39,195 nt of DNA from UBA7683 sp964643895 (GCA_964643895.1 CAZXUE010000008.1:1-39195), one strand, 5' to 3'; counted from the stretch's first letter, positions 23,295-30,559 are shown. The notes: generated from the sequence alone by a model not told the origin. A program made the numbers and translations.

Positions 23295-23452
23295 TCTAGG
23301 CTATAATATATTAATGGAACGGCCAAACAGCTAGGGGCAGGTGCCTGAGGCTATTGGCTCGATATAACAAAACTTTAAAGTTCTACTCATATCACTGACG
23401 GTGCGTGCTTACTATTGCCGCGCCCCGGTGCGATGCAGAGAGGAAGCAAACT
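23295..23452 (+). promoter_or_regulatory. Promoter and long leader of the 23453 gene
   Basis: GGCTATAATATATTAATG at about 23299-23316 contains a TATAAT -10. The transcript then has about 140 bases before ATG 23453, with short hairpins (CAGGTGCCTG; GGTGCG repeats) and a good Shine-Dalgarno AGAGGAAG at 23437-23444. No known riboswitch class is recognised. Confidence 0.35.
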
Positions 23453-23689
23453 ATGGCAACATTGGAAATTGGACAAAATTTTGAAAGCGGAATGAACGTA
23501 GCAGAACAACCAAGCATGTTGGCGTTGGGTGCCATTGCTGTTGAACCTCGAGGAATGACGTGGCAAAAAATTGATGAGCAATTCGCGACGCACCGGATTT
23601 GGTTCGACGAAGACGGCATGACCATTTATGATGGCCAGAAAGTGCAGGGCATATCACACATGCCACGTGTCGATGATTTATACGCCTAG
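23453..23689 (+). CDS. Unknown small protein, 78 residues
   Basis: No family recognised. The protein is soluble and acidic (MATLEIGQNFESGMNVAEQP... RIWFDEDGMTIYDGQKVQG) and strand-rich near the C-terminus. The AGAGGAAG eight bases upstream selects ATG 23453 over the in-frame upstream ATG at 23405. The leader is long compared with other genes here, so expression may be controlled after transcription. Confidence 0.5.
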   Translation: MATLEIGQNFESGMNVAEQPSMLALGAIAVEPRGMTWQKIDEQFATHRIWFDEDGMTIYDGQKVQGISHMPRVDDLYA

Positions 23690-23744
23690 GTCACGCGTGC
23701 AAAGTCTTTTGTAATAACCATCAATACAGCTTATGCTGTTACCA

Positions 23745-24218
23745 ATGAACGGCCAAACACCACATGTGCAGCACGTAGAATATCAGCATGAGGCGATGCT
23801 TTATTACGCTACGCCCCAGAATGGATTCCGCAACTGCAATATCGTGCCGCTAGACACCAACGACCCAGCCGAAGTTAACGCCCGTGTGCGCAGTACCACA
23901 GCTCGCTCCAGACTCGCATTTTTTCACATTACCCGGCAGGCGATCGCAACCGTCGATCACGGCAACGTCGCCGATGTATTGAACATGGATAATGTACACT
24001 ACGGCGTCGCCGATGGGTTTGAGCGTGTATATGGCAAACGACTCATGACCGCAGCTCATTTTGTTATTGGCGAAACAAACCATACGTTCGATCTTAAATC
24101 GGAAGGCGAAATAGTAAAATCAAAAGAAGTACCCGAAAGAGTACGGGCCTGGCTGACTACCTGGCGCGAGGGTAATTACATGGGCAACCTTTTCCCGGAC
24201 ATACAAAAATTACTGTAG
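23745..24218 (+). CDS. Unknown protein, 157 residues
   Basis: No family recognised. The protein is soluble and histidine-rich (TPHVQHVEYQHEAMLYY; AFFHITRQAIATVDHGN), mixed alpha/beta, with a C-terminal WLTTWREGNYMGNLFP. I chose ATG 23745 rather than the in-frame 23733 because TATGCT (23732-23737) would be the -10 and ends seven bases before 23745. The opening bases ATGAACGGCCAAACA also occur, with one change, in the leader near 23314, which may be coincidence. Confidence 0.5.
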   Translation: MNGQTPHVQHVEYQHEAMLYYATPQNGFRNCNIVPLDTNDPAEVNARVRSTTARSRLAFFHITRQAIATVDHGNVADVLNMDNVHYGVADGFERVYGKRLMTAAHFVIGETNHTFDLKSEGEIVKSKEVPERVRAWLTTWREGNYMGNLFPDIQKLL

Positions 24219-24239
24219 AACTTCATAATTTATACTCTT

Positions 24240-24776
24240 ATGCTTGCAATAGCACCTATGTTAGCCAATAATTTTATTATGAAGTTCCAACCCCCAAAGC
24301 CCGTCGAAGCAATAGTCAGAAAGTCTAAAGAACTTGCCAATGACATTAGCTACGATATTCAATTTACCGGCAATAATATTCGCCAAGCTATCGATAAGGT
24401 TAGGCTTGATCGGAACATGAAAAAGCTCAAAGCAATTAGCAAAGACGTGTTTAGGACCAATGATGCTGGAGCCTGGCAGAGCGGTGAATCAACCATTAAG
24501 TTCCTAGCATATAGAGATAAGTATGTATGGAATGTTCAAAAACGCTCACAAGGCGTGACCAGGCTCGAAGCGACGGTTATTGGTAGGGAACTAGCAACAG
24601 CTGTCACGGCACAACGCTACGGCCCCGATGGAATACTTACTGAATCAATAGTCGTAACAGGCAACAATCCTCATGAGTGGCTGCGCGGCGCACCCGGTGT
24701 TGTCGCAGAAGTCGTAGAAACCATAGGTTCTGCGGAACGCTTAGCCGAACTTCCACCCCTTCGTTACGATGCTTAA
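24240..24776 (+). CDS. Unknown protein, about 178 residues
   Basis: No family recognised. After a short hydrophobic stretch the protein is basic and helical (EAIVRKSKELANDISYDIQFTGNNIRQAIDKVRLDRNMKKLKA), then strand-rich (KFLAYRDKYVWNVQKRSQGVTRLEATVIG). The start is uncertain: ATG 24240 is only three bases after TATACT (24231-24236), while ATG 24258 or 24279 would leave a normal leader. No signal peptide is convincing. It is 21 bases after the previous gene, but the -10 suggests its own promoter. Confidence 0.5.
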   Translation: MLAIAPMLANNFIMKFQPPKPVEAIVRKSKELANDISYDIQFTGNNIRQAIDKVRLDRNMKKLKAISKDVFRTNDAGAWQSGESTIKFLAYRDKYVWNVQKRSQGVTRLEATVIGRELATAVTAQRYGPDGILTESIVVTGNNPHEWLRGAPGVVAEVVETIGSAERLAELPPLRYDA

Positions 24777-24811
24777 ACCTACCGTCAATAAATAAATCTG
24801 CAGGAGTACTC

Positions 24812-25099
24812 GTGAGCGCCAACCACTCAGAAAAATATACGCCTGGAACAGGATCTTCGCTCTACCCGGAACATCTGTGGGATGACATTGCACCGCCCGC
24901 TACTGCGGATCAATTTGTAGGTAGAATCAGTATACTGCTGCATGCCATCGAGCATGCTGGTCCTTTAGAGTTCGATGACCCGGAAGTAATTGCATCCGCA
25001 CATCGTGCCATTGATACAGAGATAGCTCGTGCGGAATCTAGCTGGCTTGAAATAGCTATTGTCAAAGATTATATGGCCCAAAATACAGCGGCAGAGTAA
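24812..25099 (+). CDS. Unknown small protein, 95 residues
   Basis: No family recognised. The protein is acidic and helical (ADQFVGRISILLHAIEHAGPLEF; AHRAIDTEIARAESSWLEIAIV). GTG 24812 is chosen because CAGGAG lies nine bases upstream; the frame open further upstream overlaps the previous gene and has an unnatural arginine-rich composition. It probably shares a transcript with the 24240 gene, 35 bases earlier. Confidence 0.5.
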   Translation: MSANHSEKYTPGTGSSLYPEHLWDDIAPPATADQFVGRISILLHAIEHAGPLEFDDPEVIASAHRAIDTEIARAESSWLEIAIVKDYMAQNTAAE

Positions 25100-25158
25100 A
25101 AAACAACTGCAAAATATAGATTTCGGCGTATGATATACCGATAAACAAGGAGTAGCTT

Positions 25159-25620
25159 GTGCAGCAAAAAATAACCCCTAATTTATGGTTTGATGGCAAT
25201 GCCAAACAGGCAGTCGATTATTACGTGTCCGTTTTTCCGAACAGTAGCATCGTATCCACCGAATATTACCCAAAAAGTGTCAAAGAAGGACTGGCCGAGT
25301 TTCAGAAGGACTTAGCTGGAAAAGAATTAGCACTGCAATATTCATTGGATGGCCAAAATTTTATGGCCATTAATGCAGGACCCGAGTTTAAGTTAAGCGA
25401 AGCCGTTTCGTTCGCCATTAGCTGTAAAGACCAAGCAGAAATTGACTACTACTGGTCCAAACTGTCGGCAGTTCCAGAATCAGAGCAATGTGGCTGGTGC
25501 AAAGACCAATTTGGCCTAAGCTGGCAGGTGGTGCCGGCCAACATGGGCGAGCTCATGCAACGCCCCAACGCTTTCGCCAAAATGATGAACATGAAAAAGC
25601 TCATTATTGCCGAGTTTTAG
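25159..25620 (+). CDS. PhnB-like/VOC-superfamily protein
   Basis: The 153-residue protein matches the PhnB-like family (3-demethylubiquinone-9 3-methyltransferase domain name): MQQKITPNLWFDGNAKQAVDYYVSVFPNSSI at the start, then NFMAINAGPEFKLSEAVSF, and CGWCKDQFGLSWQVVP near the end. The role is unknown in bacteria of this kind; the fold is the vicinal-oxygen-chelate type. GTG 25159 has AAGGAG (25147-25152). Its stop is two bases before the inverted repeat that ends at the heliorhodopsin ATG. Confidence 0.8.
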   Translation: MQQKITPNLWFDGNAKQAVDYYVSVFPNSSIVSTEYYPKSVKEGLAEFQKDLAGKELALQYSLDGQNFMAINAGPEFKLSEAVSFAISCKDQAEIDYYWSKLSAVPESEQCGWCKDQFGLSWQVVPANMGELMQRPNAFAKMMNMKKLIIAEF

Positions 25621-25622
25621 CC

Positions 25623-25659
25623 GATCTAACAATAAGCACATTCGTGTTATTGTTAGATC
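25623..25659. promoter_or_regulatory. Long inverted repeat abutting the heliorhodopsin start, containing its -10
   Basis: GATCTAACAATAA (25623-25635) and TTATTGTTAGATC (25647-25659) are perfect 13-bp arms; inner CAC/GTG extend them. The right arm ends on the base before ATG 25660 and contains the extended -10 TGT-TATTGT (25645-25653). It could be an operator that occludes the promoter. There is no U tract, so it is not a typical terminator of the preceding gene. Confidence 0.6.
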
Positions 25660-26427
25660 ATGACTCAAATAACCGACGCACAGATCAAACCACTACGTAC
25701 CTGGAACCTTTCAGCGGGCTTTTTGCACTTAGCCTCATTAATTGCTGTCGTGGCGCTTTCGAATAATTTCTCGTTACCCGTTACCGCCACATATATGACG
25801 GGCCCTCCGGGTTCTAGCTTTACTAATCCAATTTTGCTTTTTAGCAATAATGTCAGCTACACCATTGCCTTATTCTTGGGACTGTCGGCTTTCTTCCACT
25901 TCTTAGTGGCATCAAAGAAATTCTTTCCACGTTACGCGTTGGGGCTTAAGCAAAATCGAAACATTTTTAGATGGGTTGAATATTCAATCAGCTCATCAGT
26001 TATGATATTTTTGATTGCCCAGTTAAATGGAATCAGCGATTACGCGGCATTGTTAGCCATATTTGGCGTAAACGTATCTATGATCCTCTTCGGCTGGCTG
26101 CAAGAAAAGTACACTAAACCCGGTGACGGCCAGTATCTGCCATTCATTTTTGGTTGTATTGCTGGCATTATTCCGTGGATTATCATCCTTATTCAGCTGC
26201 TGTCGCCAGGTGGCCCATCTGGAACATCAGCACCAGGATTTGTTTATGGAATTGTTATTTCGTTATTCGTATTCTTTAACTGTTTTGCGCTCGTGCAGCT
26301 TAAGCAATATCGCGCAAAAGGCAAGTGGGCCAACTATCTACACGGCGAAAAAACCTACATTGTACTCAGTTTTACAGCTAAATCCTTACTGGCTTGGCAA
26401 ATATTTTCTGCCACGCTGGTTCAATAG
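25660..26427 (+). CDS. Heliorhodopsin
   Basis: The 255-residue, seven-helix retinal protein belongs to the heliorhodopsin family, which sits inverted in the membrane compared with type 1 rhodopsins and is thought to sense or signal light rather than pump. The retinal Schiff-base lysine is Lys241 in FTAKSLLAWQ, the counterion is Glu107 in RWVEYS, and His23, His80 and Ser237 are also present. All have the numbers I recall for the reference protein 48C12. The promoter -10 ends six bases before the ATG, so the transcript should be leaderless. No carotenoid or retinal synthesis gene is in the window, so retinal would come from elsewhere. Rhodanese and Fur genes follow on the other strand. Confidence 0.93.
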   Translation: MTQITDAQIKPLRTWNLSAGFLHLASLIAVVALSNNFSLPVTATYMTGPPGSSFTNPILLFSNNVSYTIALFLGLSAFFHFLVASKKFFPRYALGLKQNRNIFRWVEYSISSSVMIFLIAQLNGISDYAALLAIFGVNVSMILFGWLQEKYTKPGDGQYLPFIFGCIAGIIPWIIILIQLLSPGGPSGTSAPGFVYGIVISLFVFFNCFALVQLKQYRAKGKWANYLHGEKTYIVLSFTAKSLLAWQIFSATLVQ

Positions 26428-26433
26428 CATTCG

Positions 26434-26832
26434 TTACTTTACGATTGTGCCACCAATTGACTGCACGTAGGTAATAGCGCCCAGATTATTCACATTCGTA
26501 TAACCCGCCGTCTTTAGTATGGTTGTAGCTTGGCCTGCACGATTACCACTGTGGCAATACACGTAGATTTTGGTGTCCTTAGGCACTGCAGGCAGGGTAC
26601 CCACTTGCATGTCTTGCAGCGACAGGTTGCTTGCACCATCGATATGCCCAGCAGCATATTCGGCCGGCGTTCGAACATCTATAAATTGAGCACCCTTTGA
26701 AGTATCACTTTTGATTGTTTGGATACTCAAGCTAGGCGTCGAAACTGCCGTTTTAGTATCTGTTTTGGGAGACAATAAAATGAAGCCTCCTACAGCGGTA
26801 ATTATGAGGGCAATAATAATGGCGAACTTCAT
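26434..26832 (-). CDS. Membrane-anchored rhodanese-domain protein
   Basis: The 132-residue protein has an N-terminal transmembrane anchor (FAIIIALIITAVGGFILL, about 3-20), a linker, then a single rhodanese domain with IDVRTPAEYAAGHIDGA and the active-site loop CHSGNR (Cys93). Rhodaneses carry sulfur as a cysteine persulfide; this one faces outside. ATG 26832 overlaps the stop of the Fur-family gene (ATGA), and AAGGAG lies nine bases before it inside that gene. An in-frame ATG seven codons upstream is less likely. The operon with Fur suggests metal- or redox-controlled sulfur handling. Confidence 0.85.
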   Translation of the reverse strand: MKFAIIIALIITAVGGFILLSPKTDTKTAVSTPSLSIQTIKSDTSKGAQFIDVRTPAEYAAGHIDGASNLSLQDMQVGTLPAVPKDTKIYVYCHSGNRAGQATTILKTAGYTNVNNLGAITYVQSIGGTIVK

Positions 26833-27233
26833 ACGTTTTGACTCCTTATACATTTTTTACAGATGCCGCCAATGGTTAATCGGCCCGAGATTTTACAGTC
26901 ACCAATTGACGCTTCCAGAATTGGTGTCACTTTGTCTTTTACATTAGTGTCGCGGAGTGCACCGCATGACAAACACTGAAAATGGTCGTGCGGCATTGTA
27001 TTTGCGTCGTAACACATTGAACCATCTCTGCTTGTGGGTGCAGTAGCAATCGTACCTCGAGCGGCCAAACGAGCGGTGGCACGGTGAACCGTAGTAGCAC
27101 TCAAGTCAGGATACTCCTTGCGAAGTGCGATTAACAGCTCACTGTTTGTAGCGTGCCCAAGTCGTGCAATGGCCACTTCTATGGCCTGGCAATATTTGGT
27201 TTGACGCTGCGCGGACGCTGGTGGAGTGATCAT
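26829..27233 (-). CDS. Fur-family metal/peroxide-responsive repressor
   Basis: The 134-residue protein has the Fur winged-helix N-terminal domain (NSELLIALRKEYPDLSATTVHRATARLAARG) and the dimerisation part with HDHFQCLSCG (His82, His84, Cys87, Cys90) and ICKKC (Cys125, Cys128), the two CxxC pairs that hold structural zinc. Which metal or peroxide it senses (Fur, Zur or PerR) is not decided by sequence. ATG 27233 is preferred over the in-frame ATG 27257 because a minus-strand TATACT lies seven bases upstream. Its probable operator is at 27261-27281. Confidence 0.85.
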   Translation of the reverse strand: MITPPASAQRQTKYCQAIEVAIARLGHATNSELLIALRKEYPDLSATTVHRATARLAARGTIATAPTSRDGSMCYDANTMPHDHFQCLSCGALRDTNVKDKVTPILEASIGDCKISGRLTIGGICKKCIRSQNV

Positions 27234-27240
27234 ATTGCCC

Positions 27241-27246
27241 AGTATA
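27241..27246 (-). promoter_or_regulatory. -10 box (TATACT) of the Fur-family gene
   Basis: AGTATA on the plus strand reads TATACT on the minus strand and ends seven bases before ATG 27233. A leaderless start by the window's usual rule. Confidence 0.5.
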
Positions 27247-27260
27247 AGCGCTTTCATTGC

Positions 27261-27281
27261 TAATGTAAATCATTTACGTTA
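27261..27281. promoter_or_regulatory. Fur-type operator between divergent genes
   Basis: TAATGTAAA and TTTACGTTA are inverted around TCA, with a single mismatch over 9-bp arms (21 bp in total). It overlaps the -35 region of the Fur gene on the minus strand, and that of the rhodanese gene (plausible -10 GATAAT at 27287-27292) on the plus strand. The size and AT-rich inverted form fit a Fur-family box. Confidence 0.65.
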
Positions 27282-27325
27282 AGCTAGATAATAGTTACTT
27301 TAAATTTATTTAAACAGGAGCAAAT

Positions 27326-27583
27326 ATGGACACAATCATCATCGATGTACGCGAATCATTTGAATTTAAAGACGGGCATGTTAAAGGGGCTCTGAACATT
27401 CCGCCCACCCAACTCATGAACGGTGCCCCTCAACTTGAAGGCGTCGCTAAAGATACGCCAATTATTGTCTATTGCCGCACTGGGAGCCGTTCAAATGTCG
27501 CCATGCATTTGCTTGGAAAACTAGGCTACACCAACATCAAAAACGGCATCAATAAAGACCAGGTCGAAGCCCGCTTTTTATAA
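27326..27583 (+). CDS. Single-domain cytoplasmic rhodanese
   Basis: The 85-residue protein is one complete rhodanese domain: IIDVRESFEFKDGHVKGALNIP and the catalytic loop CRTGSRS with Cys50. No signal is present, so it should transfer sulfur inside the cell. CAGGAG lies seven bases upstream. It is divergent from the Fur-family gene and shares its palindrome, so both rhodaneses and the regulator look like one small regulon. Length is at the short end for the family, as in GlpE-like proteins. Confidence 0.85.
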   Translation: MDTIIIDVRESFEFKDGHVKGALNIPPTQLMNGAPQLEGVAKDTPIIVYCRTGSRSNVAMHLLGKLGYTNIKNGINKDQVEARFL

Positions 27584-27613
27584 TAATTAGTGCCATCTAC
27601 CGAAGTTCTAGGG

Positions 27614-27619
27614 TATACT
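27614..27619 (+). promoter_or_regulatory. -10 box (TATACT), leaderless promoter
   Basis: TATACT at 27614-27619 ends six bases before ATG 27626, selecting that start over the in-frame ATG-like start at 27590. Confidence 0.6.
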
Positions 27620-27625
27620 AGCAAC

Positions 27626-28159
27626 ATGTCCCGCATAACATTTGACGCACAAATAACTAACATTGACGAAGTGCTGCTCGTGCAGCTACCAACGGTCGCC
27701 AGCGCCAAACTGCCATCTCGTGGCATGGTCATGGTGCAGGGAAGCATTAACAACCACGATTTTACCGCCGCCCTCGAACCAGATGGCAAAAGTGGGCACT
27801 GGCTAAAACTTGATGGAGCACTTCAAAAAATCACACATCTTCAAGCTGGCGAGACCGTCCACCTATCCATTGAGCCGGTAAAGGAATGGCCTGAGCCAAC
27901 CATACCAACTGATCTGCAAACTGCACTCAATGCCGACGAAAATGCCTATGCCATGTGGCAAGATATCACCCCTATGGCCCGTTGGGATTGGATACGCTGG
28001 ATCAATGGCACCAAGCAAGCCGCAACACGCCAGCGCCGCATAGAAGTGGCACTATCTAAGATGAACGCCGGCAGCCGCCGACCATGCTGCTTCAATCGCA
28101 GCATGTGCACTGACCCATATATATCAAAAAATGGCGTGCTGCTCGGGTTACAGGACTAA
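27626..28159 (+). CDS. DUF1905/YdeI-OmpD-associated family protein
   Basis: The 177-residue protein has an N-terminal DUF1905 beta domain (ITFDAQI... VQLPTVASAKLPSRGMVMVQGSING-like) and a C-terminal YdeI-type helical part (PTDLQTALNADENAYAMWQDITPMARWDWIRWINGTKQAATRQRRIEVALSKMNAG), the pattern called bacteriocin-protection or YdeI/OmpD-associated. Exact role is unknown. Cysteines PCCFNRSMC near the end could bind metal. The leaderless -10 sets the start. The next gene begins three bases after its stop. Confidence 0.75.
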   Translation: MSRITFDAQITNIDEVLLVQLPTVASAKLPSRGMVMVQGSINNHDFTAALEPDGKSGHWLKLDGALQKITHLQAGETVHLSIEPVKEWPEPTIPTDLQTALNADENAYAMWQDITPMARWDWIRWINGTKQAATRQRRIEVALSKMNAGSRRPCCFNRSMCTDPYISKNGVLLGLQD

Positions 28160-28161
28160 CC

Positions 28162-28524
28162 ATGTCCGACATCCTTAGTGAAACGCGACAGCTCGTTACT
28201 ATATCCGACCGCACTGATCGAATTACGCACGCCTGCAAACTTGCTAAGACAATTGAGAGCGCAATTAGCACCATAGACTCGAACTTTGTTTACGGGGAGG
28301 AAGGTGTGCCGCATTGGAATGACGCTGTCACCCACCTTACAGCTCGTACTTCACTCAACCCCATGGAAGCTTGGATGGTTGCCGAAGTTATTGCCACCGG
28401 AGCCGCTACCGCGCACCAAATAACTACTCAAGAGGCTATGACTAATCAGGAAGTCCACGACTTAACAAGCCAGTTAGCACTGGGCGCACTTCGCTTGACC
28501 GGCCGCATGTATCAAGTCAACTAA
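28162..28524 (+). CDS. Unknown helical protein, 120 residues
   Basis: No family recognised. The protein is all helical and soluble (ITHACKLAKTIESAISTIDS; NPMEAWMVAEVIATGAATAHQIT). ATG 28162 follows the preceding stop by two bases, so it is read from the same transcript and may cooperate with the YdeI-like protein. The Shine-Dalgarno is weak (GGAC). Nothing else hints at function. Confidence 0.5.
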   Translation: MSDILSETRQLVTISDRTDRITHACKLAKTIESAISTIDSNFVYGEEGVPHWNDAVTHLTARTSLNPMEAWMVAEVIATGAATAHQITTQEAMTNQEVHDLTSQLALGALRLTGRMYQVN

Positions 28525-28579
28525 GGTGTTGCAAACCGTAGGTAAGCTCGCTATTATTACGGTATAACGAAAGTGGTGT

Positions 28580-29209
28580 ATGTCAACGACCTATCCTGAC
28601 CCCGAGCAGATGAGTTATGCATTTCCGAGCAATGCCGTCGAGCAGGCTCACGATGAGTTACGGCAACATCCTGATCCGGTAGAATTTAGACTCAATCTGG
28701 ATGGCCTTACAATAATGTACGGCAAAACTGCCTGCATGGCGTCGATGGAACGATACGCAGTTTTTGCAGGTGGCTTAAGCACTTCGCAGGAAGAAGATAC
28801 TGGTCAAACTACCTTAAACACTGATTTTTATAATGGTGCACTCATGGCGGTGCATGTTAACGTTGCAACAGCTTCTAAACATGTCCGACAAATTGTACTA
28901 CAGCAGGATTTTTTAACTGGCCTCGAACAGGACGCTTCAAATGACTCGATCGCCGAAAACATTAAAGCCCACGTGACAGAATGGTCTGATGGCGAAGATA
29001 ATTGGCACGCCTACCTTGAACAACAAGATGAAGCATACATCCGCGTGGCAGTTAAATTAGGCGCTAAGCTATTTGAAAACAAGGATAATTTAGAAGAGCA
29101 CCTTACCACCTTTTTAACTGGCTTTTCTTTCGCAACAAATTTAGTACACCAAGCAGCTAAGATTGCTTCTGACACACCCGTTGGCAGTAGAATGACACCT
29201 TGCGTGTAG
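28580..29209 (+). CDS. Unknown protein, 209 residues
   Basis: No family recognised. The protein is soluble, with an N-terminal strand-rich domain (FRLNLDGLTIMYGKTACMASMERYAVFAGG) and a helical C-terminal half (ASNDSIAENIKAHVTEWSDG... EEHLTTFLTGFSFATNLVHQAAKIAS). A TATAAC -10 at 28563-28568 lies 11 bases before the ATG, so its leader is very short. It ends head to head with the VOC gene on the opposite strand, with no bases between. Confidence 0.5.
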   Translation: MSTTYPDPEQMSYAFPSNAVEQAHDELRQHPDPVEFRLNLDGLTIMYGKTACMASMERYAVFAGGLSTSQEEDTGQTTLNTDFYNGALMAVHVNVATASKHVRQIVLQQDFLTGLEQDASNDSIAENIKAHVTEWSDGEDNWHAYLEQQDEAYIRVAVKLGAKLFENKDNLEEHLTTFLTGFSFATNLVHQAAKIASDTPVGSRMTPCV

Positions 29210-29632
29210 CTAAGCTTGCTTGCCAGTTATATTAACCATCCAAAAGATGCCAAACTTATCTGTTGCCATGCCAAAGGTGTCGCCCCATGGTGCTTTTACA
29301 AGCGGCTCTGTGACCGCGCCCCCGTCGACAAGTTTATCAAAATAGCCCGTTAGCTCAGCTTCGTTATCACCGCTGAGTGACATGCTGATGTTTGTGCCGG
29401 ATTTATAGGTTTTGCCGCCAGTGTCGGGCATATCGGAAGCCATAATTGTTATGCCGTTGTCGGCCACCAGCATAGTATGCATAAGTAGATTTTCGCTGGC
29501 TGCGTCAGATGGCACGCCACCATCTTTAAAAGTGGTCATATCGAGCTTGCCGCCAAACACCGTTTTATAAAATTCAATCGCTTCGCGGGCATTCCCTAAA
29601 AAGGTTAGATAAGGGTTTAGTTTTGATTGCAT
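29210..29632 (-). CDS. VOC-family protein (PhnB/glyoxalase-like)
   Basis: The 140-residue protein is the usual length of the single-unit PhnB/YjdN type: LNPYLTFLGNAREAIEFYKTVFGGKLDMTTFKD opens the fold and the end reads WGDTFGMATDKFGIFWMVN, with His52 (MHTML) in a metal-position-like place. Its substrate is unknown. GGAGGTG (plus-strand 29635-29641) precedes the ATG, and a minus-strand TATACT is at 29655-29660. A second, more distant PhnB-like gene is at 25159. Confidence 0.85.
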   Translation of the reverse strand: MQSKLNPYLTFLGNAREAIEFYKTVFGGKLDMTTFKDGGVPSDAASENLLMHTMLVADNGITIMASDMPDTGGKTYKSGTNISMSLSGDNEAELTGYFDKLVDGGAVTEPLVKAPWGDTFGMATDKFGIFWMVNITGKQA

Positions 29633-29735
29633 AGCACCTCCAGATTAATCCTAAAAGTATAGCCCTCTTTCATAAAGAGTACAGTCTATTTTTAACAACT
29701 TATTACTGGCTCCAGGGTTAGTGGTGACGGCGGGT

Positions 29736-30203
29736 GTATACTAAAAGTATAAATAAGGAGGACTGCACATGCTCGGACCAATTGATTATATTGTGGTCGG
29801 TTTTGAAGGGAACAACTTCGATGGAAGCGTGCTTTCTGAATTGGCAAAAGCCACGGATGCCGGAGTTATTCGGCTAGTGGATCTGGTATTCGTACTCAAA
29901 GACGCTGACGGCAGTGTTGTTATGGCCGAAGTTGAAGACCAACACGAAGACCTTAAAGAAGTGGCCGCATCTATTGGCCACGTAGGCGATCTGCCGCTGC
30001 TAACCGAAGACGATGTCCAAAAACTCGGCGCATCAATGCCTGATGACACATCGGCCGCTGTACTGGTAATTGAACAACTATGGGCCAAGGGTCTAAAGCA
30101 AGCCTTGCTCAATGTTGGCGCAAAGCTGATCGACGAAGGCCGCATTCACCCCGACAAAATTACTGCCGCCGTCGAAGATATTGAACAACAAAATAGTAAT
30201 TAA
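29736..30203 (+). CDS. DUF6325 family protein (start codon at 29769)
   Basis: The coding part is 29769-30203 (144 residues); a TATACT (near 29736) precedes it, and AAGGAGG gives a strong Shine-Dalgarno. The protein resembles DUF6325, related to the DUF1269 membrane-stress proteins: GPIDYIVVGFEGNNFDGSVLSELAKATDAGVIRLVDLVFVLKDADG and a C-terminal helix. It has no membrane segment. In other bacteria such proteins are often next to small arginine-rich or SHOCT proteins, and here an arginine-rich microprotein follows. Function is not established. Confidence 0.7.
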
Positions 30204-30218
30204 CCAAAGGAGCTCAAT

Positions 30219-30293
30219 ATGATAGGACGACCACTTTCACCAGTATCAGTTGCCGGCGCACGCCGCCGACAGCGCCGCCGCGGCGTACTGTAA
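30219..30293 (+). CDS. Arginine-rich microprotein after DUF6325
   Basis: A 24-residue frame from ATG 30219 contains ARRRQRRRGVL at the end. AAAGGAG (30205-30211) is well spaced, and the stop of the DUF6325 gene is 15 bases upstream, so it is probably cotranscribed. It may be the short form of the small basic proteins that accompany DUF6325 genes elsewhere, or the start of a lost longer gene. Confidence 0.45.
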   Translation: MIGRPLSPVSVAGARRRQRRRGVL

Positions 30294-30307
30294 CCAGCAG
30301 TTTGCGG

Positions 30308-30335
30308 TATTATGAGTTCATGACAGATCATGAAC
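30308..30335 (+). promoter_or_regulatory. -10 box plus palindrome at the leader ORF
   Basis: TATTAT (30308-30313) ends six bases before ATG 30320. GTTCATGA (30316-30323) and TCATGAAC (30328-30335) are perfect 8-bp arms around CAGA, overlapping the start codon. It resembles the GTTCATTAA operators of the left half. Confidence 0.5.
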
Positions 30336-30367
30336 AACCAACGCCACATGTACAAGGTATAACCTAA
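30320..30367 (+). CDS. 15-residue leader ORF
   Basis: ATG 30320 encodes MTDHEQPTPHVQGIT and stops at TAA 30365-30367, directly followed by ATG 30368 of the next gene (TAAATG). Its -10 has the window's leaderless spacing. A leader peptide that couples translation to the downstream gene is the simplest reading. Confidence 0.45.
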   Translation: MTDHEQPTPHVQGIT

Positions 30368-30523
30368 ATGGGTTTACTATGGCTCTTCATATCGATTGGT
30401 GGCATTATAGGTGGTTACATTCCGGTACTCTTTGGCGCGGACGGATTTTCGCTATGGTCAATACTTGCTGGAGGCGTTGGTTCGCTGGTGGGTATTTGGG
30501 TCTACCACCGCTTCGATTTTTAG
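30368..30523 (+). CDS. Small membrane protein, 51 residues
   Basis: The protein has two hydrophobic segments rich in glycine (LLWLFISIGGIIGGYIPVLFG and LWSILAGGVGSLVGIWVYHRF), like GlsB/YeaQ-type transglycosylase-associated membrane proteins, though it is shorter. It has no Shine-Dalgarno of its own and begins directly after the leader ORF stop, so reinitiation is likely. Confidence 0.5.
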   Translation: MGLLWLFISIGGIIGGYIPVLFGADGFSLWSILAGGVGSLVGIWVYHRFDF

Positions 30524-30553
30524 CCCATGGGGGGCTTAGGGCGACGTATCTGT

Positions 30554-30559
30554 TATTAT
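30554..30559 (+). promoter_or_regulatory. -10 box (TATTAT), leaderless promoter
   Basis: TATTAT at 30554-30559 ends seven bases before ATG 30567. Confidence 0.5.

Noticed and set aside
23317..23450. Riboswitch in the long leader of the 23453 gene
   Set aside because: Small hairpins are present, but no conserved core of a known class could be recognised.
23387..23666. Several overlapping minus-strand frames near the 23453 gene
   Set aside because: Mutually overlapping, cysteine- and histidine-rich shadows without start signals.
24677..24811. N-terminal extension of the 24812 protein
   Set aside because: Arginine/cysteine-rich, overlaps the preceding gene in another frame, and the CAGGAG site favours GTG 24812.
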